NCBI GenBank assembly: GCA_002840165.1
Contig: PGZN01000013.1
Location: 20,440 to 84,439, forward strand
Source of the DNA: Firmicutes bacterium HGW-Firmicutes-8
GTDB taxonomy: Bacteria > Bacillota > Thermincolia > Thermincolales > UBA2595
Direction: 5' to 3'
Length of the DNA stretch: 64,000 nt
Shown: positions 18,306 to 26,492 of the stretch, piece after piece
Position numbering within the stretch: the stretch's first letter is position 1
Layout of the letters: every line of letters begins with the position of its first letter
Notes under the pieces: generated by a model
The model's database searches: none
Seen by the model: only the letters and a program-made list of their open reading frames with translations
Told to the model about the DNA's origin: nothing
Position numbers and translations under genes: made by a program

Positions 18306-18343
18306 TTCCTAGTTGCTAGTTGCTAGTGCCTAGTGCCTGGTGC
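18302..18343. repeat. Heptanucleotide array (CTAGTTN/CTAGTGC) x6 over the aconitase stop codon
   Basis: Units CTAGTTC, CTAGTTG, CTAGTTG, CTAGTGC, CTAGTGC, CTGGTGC. The TAG stop of the aconitase gene (18303-18305) is inside the first unit. Confidence 0.9.
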
Positions 18344-18373
18344 CGCATTGAGCGGAACTGAGTAACAGATAAA

Positions 18374-18406
18374 AACCCCGTATCTTTTGAGATACGGGGT
18401 TAATTT
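18374..18406. terminator. Bidirectional intrinsic terminator
   Basis: A perfect 12-bp stem AACCCCGTATCT / AGATACGGGGTT (18374-18385 with 18390-18401), loop TTTG, A-rich on the left and TAATTTTA on the right. It lies between the convergent aconitase and DUF503 genes. Confidence 0.9.
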
Positions 18407-18687
18407 TATATTATCTCACTTTTACAGGAAACCATTTCCGCCTCTGTATTTTGTTCAATAAAACTTATCACTTCAGTCATAGTACTGTCAATATGCCTGC
18501 GTTCACAGCTGACAGCCGCGAATCCCAGGACTGCCCTTCTCCATTCATCATGGGCCGCCGTTTCCGCAATTGATACATTAAACTTGGCCTTTACCCGGTT
18601 AATTAGGCTCTTGATCTCCCTCCGTTTATCCTTGAGGGAATTTGACCAATTCAGCCGCAGCTCTATTGTACACAAACCTATAATCAT
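18406..18687 (-). CDS. DUF503 family protein (YlxP-like)
   Basis: A 93-residue protein with the family signature: N-terminal beta strand IIGLCTIELRL, SNSLKDKRREIKSLINRVKAKFNVSIAETAAHDEWRRAVLGFAAVS, then a C-terminal helix and strand. Homologues often sit near ribosome maturation factor rbfA, which is not the case here. No molecular function is established. The ribosome binding site is weak (AGGAATTTAAGAGAAC). Confidence 0.85.
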   Translation of the reverse strand: MIIGLCTIELRLNWSNSLKDKRREIKSLINRVKAKFNVSIAETAAHDEWRRAVLGFAAVSCERRHIDSTMTEVISFIEQNTEAEMVSCKSEII

Positions 18688-18711
18688 GTTCTCTTAAATT
18701 CCTCCAGACTG

Positions 18712-19986
18712 CTATTGAGTAAGTTCTTCCGGATAATCATCCTCAGAAACAACTTCTCTTTTGGCTGCTGTCCCGTCAACATAGAATTGGCGGTATACAC
18801 TGGCGTGAACCCCCGGCGGCCTGCCCGGCTTGGATAGTTTGGTTTCCCTGGTGATAATCTGGATTGTCTGCCCTCTTGTTTTCACACCAAGCAGTTCGAT
18901 CACTACCCGGTTATTTTTTACTGAGGCTTTTACGTAAATAGGATACCCAGTTGTATTCTTAAACTTCAGGTCCAGTTTTCCATTGGCCACAGCTGCGTCC
19001 TGGCCAGAGGTCGCGTAGCCGGGTGGCGCCATATGGGCGTGTCGTTCTTCAACCTTGATTCCGGCATACAGCAGGGCCTGGTATAAGGTACTAGCCACTT
19101 GGCACACACCGCCGCTTGACGTCATGCTCAACCGGCCGTCAATCATCAGCGGCTCGGTAGAGTAACCGGACCCGGTTTCCCGTACGCTTGGCCCGATAAC
19201 CCGGTTGAAAGAGAATTGTGCTTTTGGCCCTATAACCGTCCCGTCCAGAGACTTAACCGCTGAGATGATATTTGCTGTTCTGCCTTTGTCCGAAACACGA
19301 TACGGAGTTATCCCAAGCCCTATCGACTCTTTAATTCCCTTAAGATCAGACAGCTTTATCCCGGGTTGGTTTTCCGAAACCTCCAGCATAACCGGAGATA
19401 CCTGCATTTTACCCAAAGCTCCTTTGATTCTTCCAATGTTGCCCTCCGTATGAAACGACTTCCCGATGGTTTCGGGGACGAATTTCAAATGACCGGCATC
19501 ACCGGTAATGAAGGCGTTTTGGGCGAGGATGTCGATTTCGGAAGCAACCCCAGCGACCTGCTTCTTCAGCAGGGATTCGTTGATGGTATATTCCAAAGGT
19601 AGGTCAGGTTTACGGTAACGCGTCTGGAACATCATTAAGGAAACGGTAAATGAACTGCTGTATCGGCCCATGTTTAGGGCTCTGTTTACTGTACCCGGAA
19701 TATTATAACTAACTCCGAGATTACGGTATGACAGCATCCACTTGCGGTCTCCGTAGCGCAGAATAATACCACCGTCTTTAAGTCTCCCGGCTACCTTTTG
19801 TTCCAGCAGTTTTACTGCTTTTTCCTTATCCAGACCGCCAACTTCCACCCCACTAATGAAAACCCCAGGGAAAATAACATTTTCCCTGGGTGAGGAGACA
19901 AAAAGCATGCCTCCGACAATACTGACCAAGCCTTGGGATATAAGGAAAGCTGCAATTAGAAGATATTTTCTATGAAAAACCGGCAT
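18712..19986 (-). CDS. VanW family cell-wall protein, secreted or anchored
   Basis: A 424-residue protein with an N-terminal membrane segment (about 8-32). Next comes a peptidoglycan-binding-type repeat (about 40-200, beginning VFISGVEVGGLDKEKAVKLLEQKV, repeated more loosely) and the VanW domain (about 240-370: FSFNRVIGPSVRETGSGYSTEPLMI, SSGGVCQVASTLYQALLYAGI, ERHAHMAPPGYATSGQDAAVANGKLDLKFKN). It resembles YoaR-like proteins involved in envelope homeostasis; the biochemical activity is unknown. AGGGGGAAAGACA precedes ATG. Confidence 0.88.
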   Translation of the reverse strand: MPVFHRKYLLIAAFLISQGLVSIVGGMLFVSSPRENVIFPGVFISGVEVGGLDKEKAVKLLEQKVAGRLKDGGIILRYGDRKWMLSYRNLGVSYNIPGTVNRALNMGRYSSSFTVSLMMFQTRYRKPDLPLEYTINESLLKKQVAGVASEIDILAQNAFITGDAGHLKFVPETIGKSFHTEGNIGRIKGALGKMQVSPVMLEVSENQPGIKLSDLKGIKESIGLGITPYRVSDKGRTANIISAVKSLDGTVIGPKAQFSFNRVIGPSVRETGSGYSTEPLMIDGRLSMTSSGGVCQVASTLYQALLYAGIKVEERHAHMAPPGYATSGQDAAVANGKLDLKFKNTTGYPIYVKASVKNNRVVIELLGVKTRGQTIQIITRETKLSKPGRPPGVHASVYRQFYVDGTAAKREVVSEDDYPEELTQ

Positions 19987-20047
19987 TGTCTTTCCCCCTA
20001 GCCCGGTTGGTTCAATTTATTAATAACAGCGATTCCCGGCTGTCTTA

Positions 20048-20827
20048 TCACTTGGTGTTCATTGACAGTTCCATGAATTTGCCGGCTTCTTTCGCCTTAT
20101 CTAACAATTCTTCAGTAATTAGTTCCCCCTCTTCAGCAATAACTTCGCCGCTCTCCGTTTCAATCCGTTTGCTGACCTTTCTTCCAATCAGGAACTTTCT
20201 CTGCCTCTCTTCAAACAGTCTGGCCGCCTCGGAAGGTTCCTGTTCCCCACTTGTTTCCTGTTTTTTACCTTTGACCGGAGAAGTAGGTTCGTCTTTTGAT
20301 TTAGCCTCAATCTGCCCGGATATACTTGTCAGACTGTCTACCAGGATAGCAGCAGCTTCTGCGTTGATAATGAGGACATCTTTACCAAAGGTAACAATTT
20401 GTTCGGAAGGTATTACACCGGGTTTTTCAGATTCACCGGCCGGAGTCAATTCACATCCGGCTATCTTACCTTCACTGTCATCATCAATTAAGAATTCACT
20501 GACAGTCCCCATCAGTCTGCCCTTTTTTGTAAGTACTTTTGTTCCCTTAATCCGAACATTTTTTTCAAGCAGGTCATTGATTTCCGGCTGGTCTGTTATG
20601 TCGGTAATAGAGGAAGAGCTTTGAATAGTTATGGCATACTCCCCAACGCCTTCGATAAGCTTGAAAGGGAGGATTTTGACGCCCATGTATTTGGGCCCGT
20701 TGTCAACCACTAAAAATTCTACACAGCCCTTTGCAGCATTTATTACCAAGTCACTGACACAGCCAACTTCTTTCCCGTCCTCAATACTGATAACAGACAA
20801 TCCTAACAGTTCCTCGCTTCTTTTCAT
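20048..20827 (-). CDS. PRC-barrel domain protein
   Basis: A 259-residue cytosolic protein with two PRC-barrel units: SEELLGLSVISIEDGKEVGCVSDLVINAAKGCVEFLVV (about 3-45) and KNVRIKGTKVLTKKGRLMGTVSEFLIDDDSEGKIAGCEL (about 89-130). A linker rich in E/S/K follows (about 180-215), then a third small barrel-like segment (IGRKVSKRIETESGEVIAEEGELIT). The family acts in adaptor and RNA-metabolism roles; which applies here is unknown. AGGAGAGTAGGTA precedes ATG. Confidence 0.8.
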   Translation of the reverse strand: MKRSEELLGLSVISIEDGKEVGCVSDLVINAAKGCVEFLVVDNGPKYMGVKILPFKLIEGVGEYAITIQSSSSITDITDQPEINDLLEKNVRIKGTKVLTKKGRLMGTVSEFLIDDDSEGKIAGCELTPAGESEKPGVIPSEQIVTFGKDVLIINAEAAAILVDSLTSISGQIEAKSKDEPTSPVKGKKQETSGEQEPSEAARLFEERQRKFLIGRKVSKRIETESGEVIAEEGELITEELLDKAKEAGKFMELSMNTK

Positions 20828-20891
20828 TACCTACTCTCCTATCATAAAGCTTTGTTAGTTCCAAAAAAAGTTTCTATAAAAAACGTTGTGT

Positions 20892-21866
20892 CTAAAAAGC
20901 CTCGTTCTTCCACTGGTTTACTTTTTCTTCAACACTCACCCTGATAAGAGCCGGCACCATAGAGAACGGCAGGTTAGGGGTATTGGCCTTAAGAAGCATT
21001 CCCTGCAGTATCTCTAAATACTTTAGATTAGTCATAATCTCTCTTGCTATTGAAGGTGACAGGTCGGTGGATTTTTCCGTCTCGAACTCTTCAAGGAATT
21101 CCCTGGCCTTCTGGTACTGCCCTGTTTCTTTCAACATCGCAACAACATCAAAGGACATCATTGTTTCTAAATCAAATGGGGGATTTAGTTCCAGGGCGGA
21201 AGCAAAATACTTGATGCCCAGGTCCAACTTCCCTTCGGCTTTGGCGTCAAAACCGCGTTGGATATATGAATCAAGAAGGTCTAAATTACCATCAACATGG
21301 AGACGCTTAACACTCATAATATTTTCTCCCTGTCTATCACTTTCGTCATCTGAGAGGGGCCTGTCATCAACTAAAGCTGATAACTGGTCAACCTGTCCAA
21401 GCGGTTCTTCTGTTTCTTCCTCAACTTCTTCAACTTCTATTCCATATTCTTCCTCTGTTTCTTCCTCTATTTCTTCGTCAACTATTTCCTCTTGTTCAGG
21501 CACTTCCCGTTCTCTAACAGCAGCTTCAGATTCGGCAGGCGCTGCCGGTTCTTCGGTTGCAACAGGTTCCTCTTCTTCTATTGGTCCCAAAATGTGCTCT
21601 TCAACATCTATTCGTTCAACTGCGGGCGCGACTTCAAATTGAGCTGCCAAAAGAACTCCTATGCCTACTGCAAAAAGATTGATTCCTATGACAACGTATA
21701 AATTGAAAAACCCAACCAGCAGTGGAAAAAATGCGCCAATTAATATTGAAAACAAGGCCATAAAAATAAAAGCTTTGGAGGATAAGCCCGTATTTTTCAC
21801 TTTAAAGTAAAAAAAGAGCGCAAATAAAGTGTTAAATATTAGAATGACTAAATAATACCGGGCCAT
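20892..21866 (-). CDS. Membrane protein with a long acidic linker and helical C-terminal domain
   Basis: A 324-residue protein. Three hydrophobic segments occupy about 4-74. A very acidic low-complexity stretch follows (about 85-165, runs of E with V/I/P), then a cytosolic helical region (about 185-300, LDSYIQRGFDAKAEGKLDLGIKYFASALELNP) with a TPR-like look. The start at 21866 follows AGAAGGTGG; the frame extends to 21923 without a site. The function is unknown; the architecture suggests a membrane-tethered scaffold. Confidence 0.75.
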   Translation of the reverse strand: MARYYLVILIFNTLFALFFYFKVKNTGLSSKAFIFMALFSILIGAFFPLLVGFFNLYVVIGINLFAVGIGVLLAAQFEVAPAVERIDVEEHILGPIEEEEPVATEEPAAPAESEAAVREREVPEQEEIVDEEIEEETEEEYGIEVEEVEEETEEPLGQVDQLSALVDDRPLSDDESDRQGENIMSVKRLHVDGNLDLLDSYIQRGFDAKAEGKLDLGIKYFASALELNPPFDLETMMSFDVVAMLKETGQYQKAREFLEEFETEKSTDLSPSIAREIMTNLKYLEILQGMLLKANTPNLPFSMVPALIRVSVEEKVNQWKNEAF

Positions 21867-22044
21867 ATTCCACCTTCTCGAAGGAACACTCCATGTTAAA
21901 ATGTTATATTCGACGAATGACACTTAATTCCTTCACTTTAACGATACATTTTTTTTAAATTCCGCAATCTTCGTCATTTACCAGCAATGATTCCTGGATC
22001 AGGCGTGTATTTTGAGTTACAAAATAATAAAGGGATGCCCCAAA

Positions 22045-22372
22045 TGTAGCTTGTTGACAAATGCCCCAAAGACAGAGGGGATGGCTGTCCGCATAGGGGT
22101 TTTCCTTTGTTTCCCTTGATCCGCCACTTACCTTTCAATTGATAATTGACAGTTGACAATTGACAATTACTCATTGTCGCTTATCATTTATCAATTTTGA
22201 CAATTAAAAATTAACAATTACTTCATTCGTTCTTTATTTGTTTTTTAATTGTCCATTGTCAATTGTCAATTGTCAATTGTTTAGGTTAGTGGCGGACAAG
22301 GAGAACAAGAGAAAACCCTTATGCGGACAGCCATCCCCTCGACCCACAATCATTTGTCAACAAGCTCCAAAT
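22045..22372. repeat. Large imperfect inverted repeat with nested heptad arrays
   Basis: An approximately 85-base element occurs on the minus strand at 22045-22130 and again on the plus strand at 22286-22372 (sharing GTGGCGGA-CAAGG, GCGGACAGCCATCCCCTC and TTGTCAACAAGCT). Inside it, heptad arrays at 22136-22163 (CAATTGA type) and 22247-22281 (AATTGTC type) are also inverted to each other. The whole could fold into one long hairpin. It lies downstream of the first glgA gene. The flanking stretch from 21867 shows no other feature. Confidence 0.8.
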
Positions 22373-22383
22373 GAGACGCCCTT

Positions 22384-23868
22384 TTACGCAATCCGATACA
22401 TATGGGTATGTTTGCTGATAGCCGTATCATAAAGTTCCAGATATTCCGCACCAGACCTATTCCAGGAAAAGTCCTGATCCATAGCATTCGCCACAAGCCG
22501 GCGCCATGACTCCGGTTCTTCGGAATAGAGTCTGAGAGCCCGCCTGATTGTTTTCAGCATTGTCTGCGTATCATAGAGTTCAAATGAAAAACCGTTACCT
22601 GAGGAAGTAGCGGGATTATAGTCGGTGACCGTATCTGCCAGTCCACCGGTGGCCCTCACAACCGGAATTGTGCCGTACCTGAGGCTGATAAGCTGGCCTA
22701 AACCACATGGTTCAAATTTCGAGGGCATTATAAACATGTCCGCACCGGCATAAATCCGCTGGGCCAATATCCCGTTAAACCCGAGGTACAGCCCCATCTT
22801 GTGCGGATAACGCTCTCTCAACCCGGCAAACATTTCCTCGTAGTATTTATCTCCGGAGCCCAAAACAACAAACTGCAGGTCCTCCTTCATAAGCTCATTA
22901 AAAGATTCAGAGATGAGGTGAAGGCCTTTTTGGTCAACCAGCCGCGAAATTAACCCTAACACCGGTAAATCCCTGACCGGCAAATCCATTTCCTTTTGTA
23001 AACCAAACTTGTTTTCGTATTTATCCAGGATGCTCGATGAGTCGTAATTGCGGAATATCCGCGGATCTGTCCTGGGGTTAAACTCGTGGTAGTTTATGCC
23101 ATTGACAATCCCATAGAGGTCCTGAGATCTCTTCCGCAGCAGGCCGTCAAAACCCTCCCCGTATTCAGGGGTTTGTATTTCCTGGGCATACCTTTTACTT
23201 ACCGTGTTTATTACATCCGCGTATAGGAGACCGGCTTTAATAAAACTAATCTGGCCGTAAAATTCTAAGCTGTCAGGCTTGTAATATTCGTTCCCCAGGC
23301 CCAGTAGGCCCAGGCAATCCTTGGGGTAATTACCTTGATACAGCAGGTTGTGAACAGTGAAAACAGTAGCCATCCGGCTGTAAAAAGGATCATTTCCGTA
23401 CCTTTCCCGCAAAAGAAGTGGAATAGGACCGGACTGCCAATCGTTGCAGTGAATTATATCAGGTTGAAAATCAATCTTTTTGAGCATTTCCAGGATGGCC
23501 ATACTGAAAAAGGCAAATCTCTCTGCCTCGTCACTGAAGCAGTACATTCCTTCCCGGTCAAAATAATGATAGTTATCAATAAAATAGACAGGGACCGGTT
23601 TTGTCCCCCCGGTTTCAGTCTTGGCTTCAATACTTGATTTTCTTACAACACAGGTTTCCGTACGGTTTCCAACCTTGACAGGAAAATCAGTGACTGTTGT
23701 AACATCGCTAATCCCGCGGTACCTGGGCAGTACTATCCTCGTATCATTGCCCATTACTGTAAGCGCTTTAGGCAGCGATCCGGCTACATCGGCCAACCCG
23801 CCAGTTTTGGCAAAGGGTACAACCTCGGTGGATACTACCAGAATCTTTAAGTTCCGATCCAACATCAT
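22384..23868 (-). CDS. glgA: Glycogen synthase (ADP-glucose), paralogue 1
   Basis: A GT5 starch/glycogen synthase of 494 residues, full length. The N-terminal ADP-glucose loop FAKTGGLADVAGSLPKAL is near residue 18, HCNDWQSGPIPLLL near 141, FTVHNLLYQGNYPKD near 170, GLISRLVDQKGLHLI near 302 and the C-terminal PSKFEPCGLGQLISLRYGTIPVVRATGGLADTV near 380. It elongates alpha-1,4-glucan. A GGAGG site lies 10-13 bases upstream of the start. It shares long identical blocks with the gene at 24984-26474, so the two are duplicates. No glgC or glgB is in the window. Confidence 0.94.
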   Translation of the reverse strand: MMLDRNLKILVVSTEVVPFAKTGGLADVAGSLPKALTVMGNDTRIVLPRYRGISDVTTVTDFPVKVGNRTETCVVRKSSIEAKTETGGTKPVPVYFIDNYHYFDREGMYCFSDEAERFAFFSMAILEMLKKIDFQPDIIHCNDWQSGPIPLLLRERYGNDPFYSRMATVFTVHNLLYQGNYPKDCLGLLGLGNEYYKPDSLEFYGQISFIKAGLLYADVINTVSKRYAQEIQTPEYGEGFDGLLRKRSQDLYGIVNGINYHEFNPRTDPRIFRNYDSSSILDKYENKFGLQKEMDLPVRDLPVLGLISRLVDQKGLHLISESFNELMKEDLQFVVLGSGDKYYEEMFAGLRERYPHKMGLYLGFNGILAQRIYAGADMFIMPSKFEPCGLGQLISLRYGTIPVVRATGGLADTVTDYNPATSSGNGFSFELYDTQTMLKTIRRALRLYSEEPESWRRLVANAMDQDFSWNRSGAEYLELYDTAISKHTHMYRIA

Positions 23869-23929
23869 CTCTTTTTGACCTCCGTTGATTATCTAATTAC
23901 TGCGATTTTACTTCGGGTAACAATGGTTA

Positions 23930-24237
23930 TTGATAGATTATGAAGATATCGGGATTTTTATTCTGTTCCACGCTCTTACCGGTTATTGTCGTGAACTCGG
24001 GGTACCCTTCATATTGAACATACCAAAATCGGCCCTATCGTCTTTGATACGCGCCAGGAATCAAACCCCTGCTCACTATGCGCCAAACTGCGGCGGGGGA
24101 CTCTCCATAACCTGGCCAAAGACTTCGGCTGCACCAAGGTGGCTCTGGGGCACCACTTGGATGATGCCCTCGAAACACTGCTCTTGTGCATGTCATTTGA
24201 AAGCCGGATAAAAACCTTTAACGGACTTTCGGAATAA
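23930..24237 (+). pseudogene. TtcA-like PP-loop protein fragment (tRNA 2-thiolation family), frameshifted
   Basis: From 24013 to the TAA at 24235 the plus strand encodes IEHTKIGPIVFDTRQESNPC followed by SLCAKLRRGTLHNLAKDFGC and TKVALGHHLDDALETLL. This is the CxxC and ALGHHxDDxxET region of TtcA-like PP-loop ATPases. The preceding residues (CRELGVPFI) are in another frame, so at least one indel separates them. The N-terminal ATP loop and the C-terminus are missing. It is therefore a decayed fragment, lying between the two glgA copies on the opposite strand. Confidence 0.8.
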
Positions 24238-24476
24238 ATAAAGTAAAGACGGTTATTGACAAACCCTTTGTTCTCGAACCACAAAGAACCTAGCGCAGCA
24301 AAGCTGCAATCAAACAAAACAGATACTTACCACCCGGACGTCCCAAATCCCGTTTTCTTACTTACTTATCTTTACTTCTCCGAACCATGTTTCTTGTTTA
24401 TCCTGTTATCGAAACAGTAGTACAAAGGTCACAAAGGAAAAATGACAACCACGGATAAAAACCAAAAGCCTTCTAC

Positions 24477-24640
24477 CTATGCCACCTTGGCCAGATAGAG
24501 GGCGATCTTTTTCATGTTTTGTACCGCTGCTGTCAGCAGGCATTGTTCCTGGACTGTCGAGATGTAGCCCCTCTTATTTTTCTCCCCCCGTTGCCTCGAA
24601 AGCGGTAGCCACTTTCACTTTTGCACAGGGGCTGGTGTGT
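24477..24640 (-). pseudogene. C-terminal remnant of an IS1182-type transposase
   Basis: On the minus strand, about 35 codons ending at TAG 24477-24479 read EKNKRGYISTVQEQCLLTAA then VQNMKKIALYLAKVA. This resembles the C-termini of IS1182-family transposases. The upstream part (CKSESGYRFRGNGG) is in another frame, showing a frameshift, and nothing recognisable remains beyond about 24640. It is a dead insertion-sequence fragment. Confidence 0.7.
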
Positions 24641-24740
24641 TCTGGAGGGTAGGGGTTTCCCCATTTTGTCGGAACGGCGGGCGCCATTATACCCGGTATC
24701 AATCAAAGCCCGGGGTTCCGGTAATAAAATGGGGACGCTA

Positions 24741-24900
24741 GAACTGGCGGAGCCGCCCAGCGCCACGGACGGCGCTTGGGCGGGTGTAACCCAAGGCACC
24801 GCCAGGCTCTGAGGTTAGTGGCGCACGATGAGAACAAGAGAAACCCCGTTGCGGACAGCCATCCCCTCGACCCACGATATTTGCCAACAAGCCCTGCTAA
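24741..24900 (+). repeat. Dispersed element copy (GC-rich hairpin part plus 85-base part)
   Basis: GGCGGAGCCGCCCAGCG...GCTTGGGCGGGTGTAACCCAAGG...GAGGTTAGTGGCGCAC is followed by GATGAGAACAAGAGAAA and GCGGACAGCCATCCCCTCGA. The first part matches 43520-43600; the second part matches the copies at 22286 and, on the other strand, 35909 and 22045. Confidence 0.8.
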
Positions 24901-24944
24901 GAGCCACCCGCAGGAACATACCAGCCCCTCCGGTCACACCCAAA

Positions 24945-24976
24945 ACAAAAGAGGCTGCCTCTTTTGAGACAGCCTC
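24945..24976 (-). terminator. Terminator of the galT-glgA operon
   Basis: An 11-bp stem with one mismatch, GAGGCTGCCTC / GAGACAGCCTC (24951-24961 with 24966-24976), loop TTTT. Read on the minus strand it is followed by TTTTGTTTTGG. It sits 8 bases past the glgA stop. Confidence 0.85.
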
Positions 24977-24983
24977 ACCTTTG

Positions 24984-26474
24984 TCAAGCCGTTTGAACAT
25001 CTTCTTCTTCAGACTTTTTCCCCATCGCAGTATGGTATAACTCAACATATTCCTTGGCTGAATTTGCCCAGGAGAAATCGGATTCCAAGGCCCTTTTGAC
25101 CAAATCGGTCCAAAGGTCTTTTCTATCCCGGTAAACATAAAGGGCTCGTTCAATAGCATCAAGAAGCTTTTCAGCTACATATTCTTTGAAGACAAAACCA
25201 TTGCCCCTCTTGGAGAAGGGGTCATAATTGCTTACCGTGTCAGCTAACCCGCCTGTCGCCCTGACTATAGGAATCGTCCCGTACCTGAGGCTGATCAGCT
25301 GGCCCAGACCGCAGGGTTCAAACCTGGACGGCATTAGAAACATATCACACCCTGCATAAATCTGCTGGGCTAAAGCAGCATTGAACCCTATATATACACC
25401 AATTTTGTCCGGGTAATGTTTGTCCATGTCTTTAAAGAACCTCTCGTAGTACCTGTCACCTGATCCGAGTAAAACAAACTGGACATCTTTTGTCATTAAA
25501 TCCTCAAAGATTTCCGCAATCAAGTCCAGGCCTTTTTGGTCAACCAAACGGGAAATCAGGCCGATAACGGGGACATCTCCGACTGGGAGATGCATTGTTT
25601 TCTGGAGAGCGTATTTGTTTTCTTTTTTATTTTCAACTGACTGGTGGTCGTAGTTTCTCAAAATACAGGAATCAGTCATCGGGTCAAAGTCACAGTAATG
25701 AATTCCGTTAACTATGCCGTAAAGGTCACGGGAACGCTTTCTTAAAATGCCATCCATCCGTTCACCGTACAGCGGGGTTTGGATTTCACGGGCGTAGGTT
25801 CTGCTTACAGTGTTGATGATGTCGGCATAAACAAGGCCGGCTTTCATAAAGCTGATGTCCCCGTAAAATTCCAGTTTATCCGGGTCGAAATAATCCTCTT
25901 TCAACCCTAGCAGTTCCAAGCAGTCCTTGGGGTAGTTTCCCTGGTAAAAAAGGTTGTGGACTGTGTAAAGAGTAGCAATATCCTCGTAGAAAGGGATAAT
26001 GCTGTACTGTTCTTTAAGAAGGACCGGAATAGGCCCGGTCTGCCAGTCATTACAGTGAATAATATCAGGTTTGAAATCCAATCCGGGCAGCATTTCGATT
26101 ACCGCGCGGCAGAAAAAGGCGAACCTCTCGACTTCATCGAAATAGCAGTACATATTATCGCGGTCGAAATACTGGTAGTTATCGATGAAATAGACCGGCA
26201 CTTTTTTGTTGTTATCACCGTTAACATCAACATAACTTTCGCGAATAACGGCAGTTTCTTTCCGGCCGGAGATTGTAATCGGGAAATCAAACCTGGTTTC
26301 CATCTGATGGCTGATAAATTTGTACTTTGGCATTACTATTCTGACATCATGTCCCAACTCGGTCAGGGCTTGCGGCAGGGAACCGGCTACATCCGCGAGA
26401 CCGCCCGTTTTAGCAAAAGGGGAAACCTCAGCAGATACGAAAAGAATTTTAAGCTGTTTCTCTTGATTCATCAT
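24984..26474 (-). CDS. glgA: Glycogen synthase (ADP-glucose), paralogue 2
   Basis: A second full-length GT5 synthase (496 residues) with the same landmarks: FAKTGGLADVAGSLPQAL near 18, HCNDWQTGPIPVLL near 140, YTVHNLFYQGNYPKD near 170, GLISRLVDQKGLDLI near 303 and PSRFEPCGLGQLISLRYGTIPIVRATGGLADTV near 380. It starts 18 bases after galT, with GGGAGGCAAC before ATG, so it is in an operon with galT, unlike paralogue 1. The two copies may differ in regulation or substrate; that is inference. Confidence 0.94.
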   Translation of the reverse strand: MMNQEKQLKILFVSAEVSPFAKTGGLADVAGSLPQALTELGHDVRIVMPKYKFISHQMETRFDFPITISGRKETAVIRESYVDVNGDNNKKVPVYFIDNYQYFDRDNMYCYFDEVERFAFFCRAVIEMLPGLDFKPDIIHCNDWQTGPIPVLLKEQYSIIPFYEDIATLYTVHNLFYQGNYPKDCLELLGLKEDYFDPDKLEFYGDISFMKAGLVYADIINTVSRTYAREIQTPLYGERMDGILRKRSRDLYGIVNGIHYCDFDPMTDSCILRNYDHQSVENKKENKYALQKTMHLPVGDVPVIGLISRLVDQKGLDLIAEIFEDLMTKDVQFVLLGSGDRYYERFFKDMDKHYPDKIGVYIGFNAALAQQIYAGCDMFLMPSRFEPCGLGQLISLRYGTIPIVRATGGLADTVSNYDPFSKRGNGFVFKEYVAEKLLDAIERALYVYRDRKDLWTDLVKRALESDFSWANSAKEYVELYHTAMGKKSEEEDVQTA

Positions 26475-26492
26475 GTTGCCTCCCTAATTAAC

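Noticed and set aside
24741..24830. c-di-AMP (ydaO-type) riboswitch
   Set aside because: The GGCGGAGCCGCCCA...GGGTGAAACC part is suggestive, but I could not align the full consensus, and no gene follows on the same strand; kept only as a hypothesis in the element B finding.
24815..25162. Minus-strand 115-residue frame overlapping the glgA 3' end
   Set aside because: It covers the glgA end, a terminator and a dispersed repeat in another frame; no protein features were seen.
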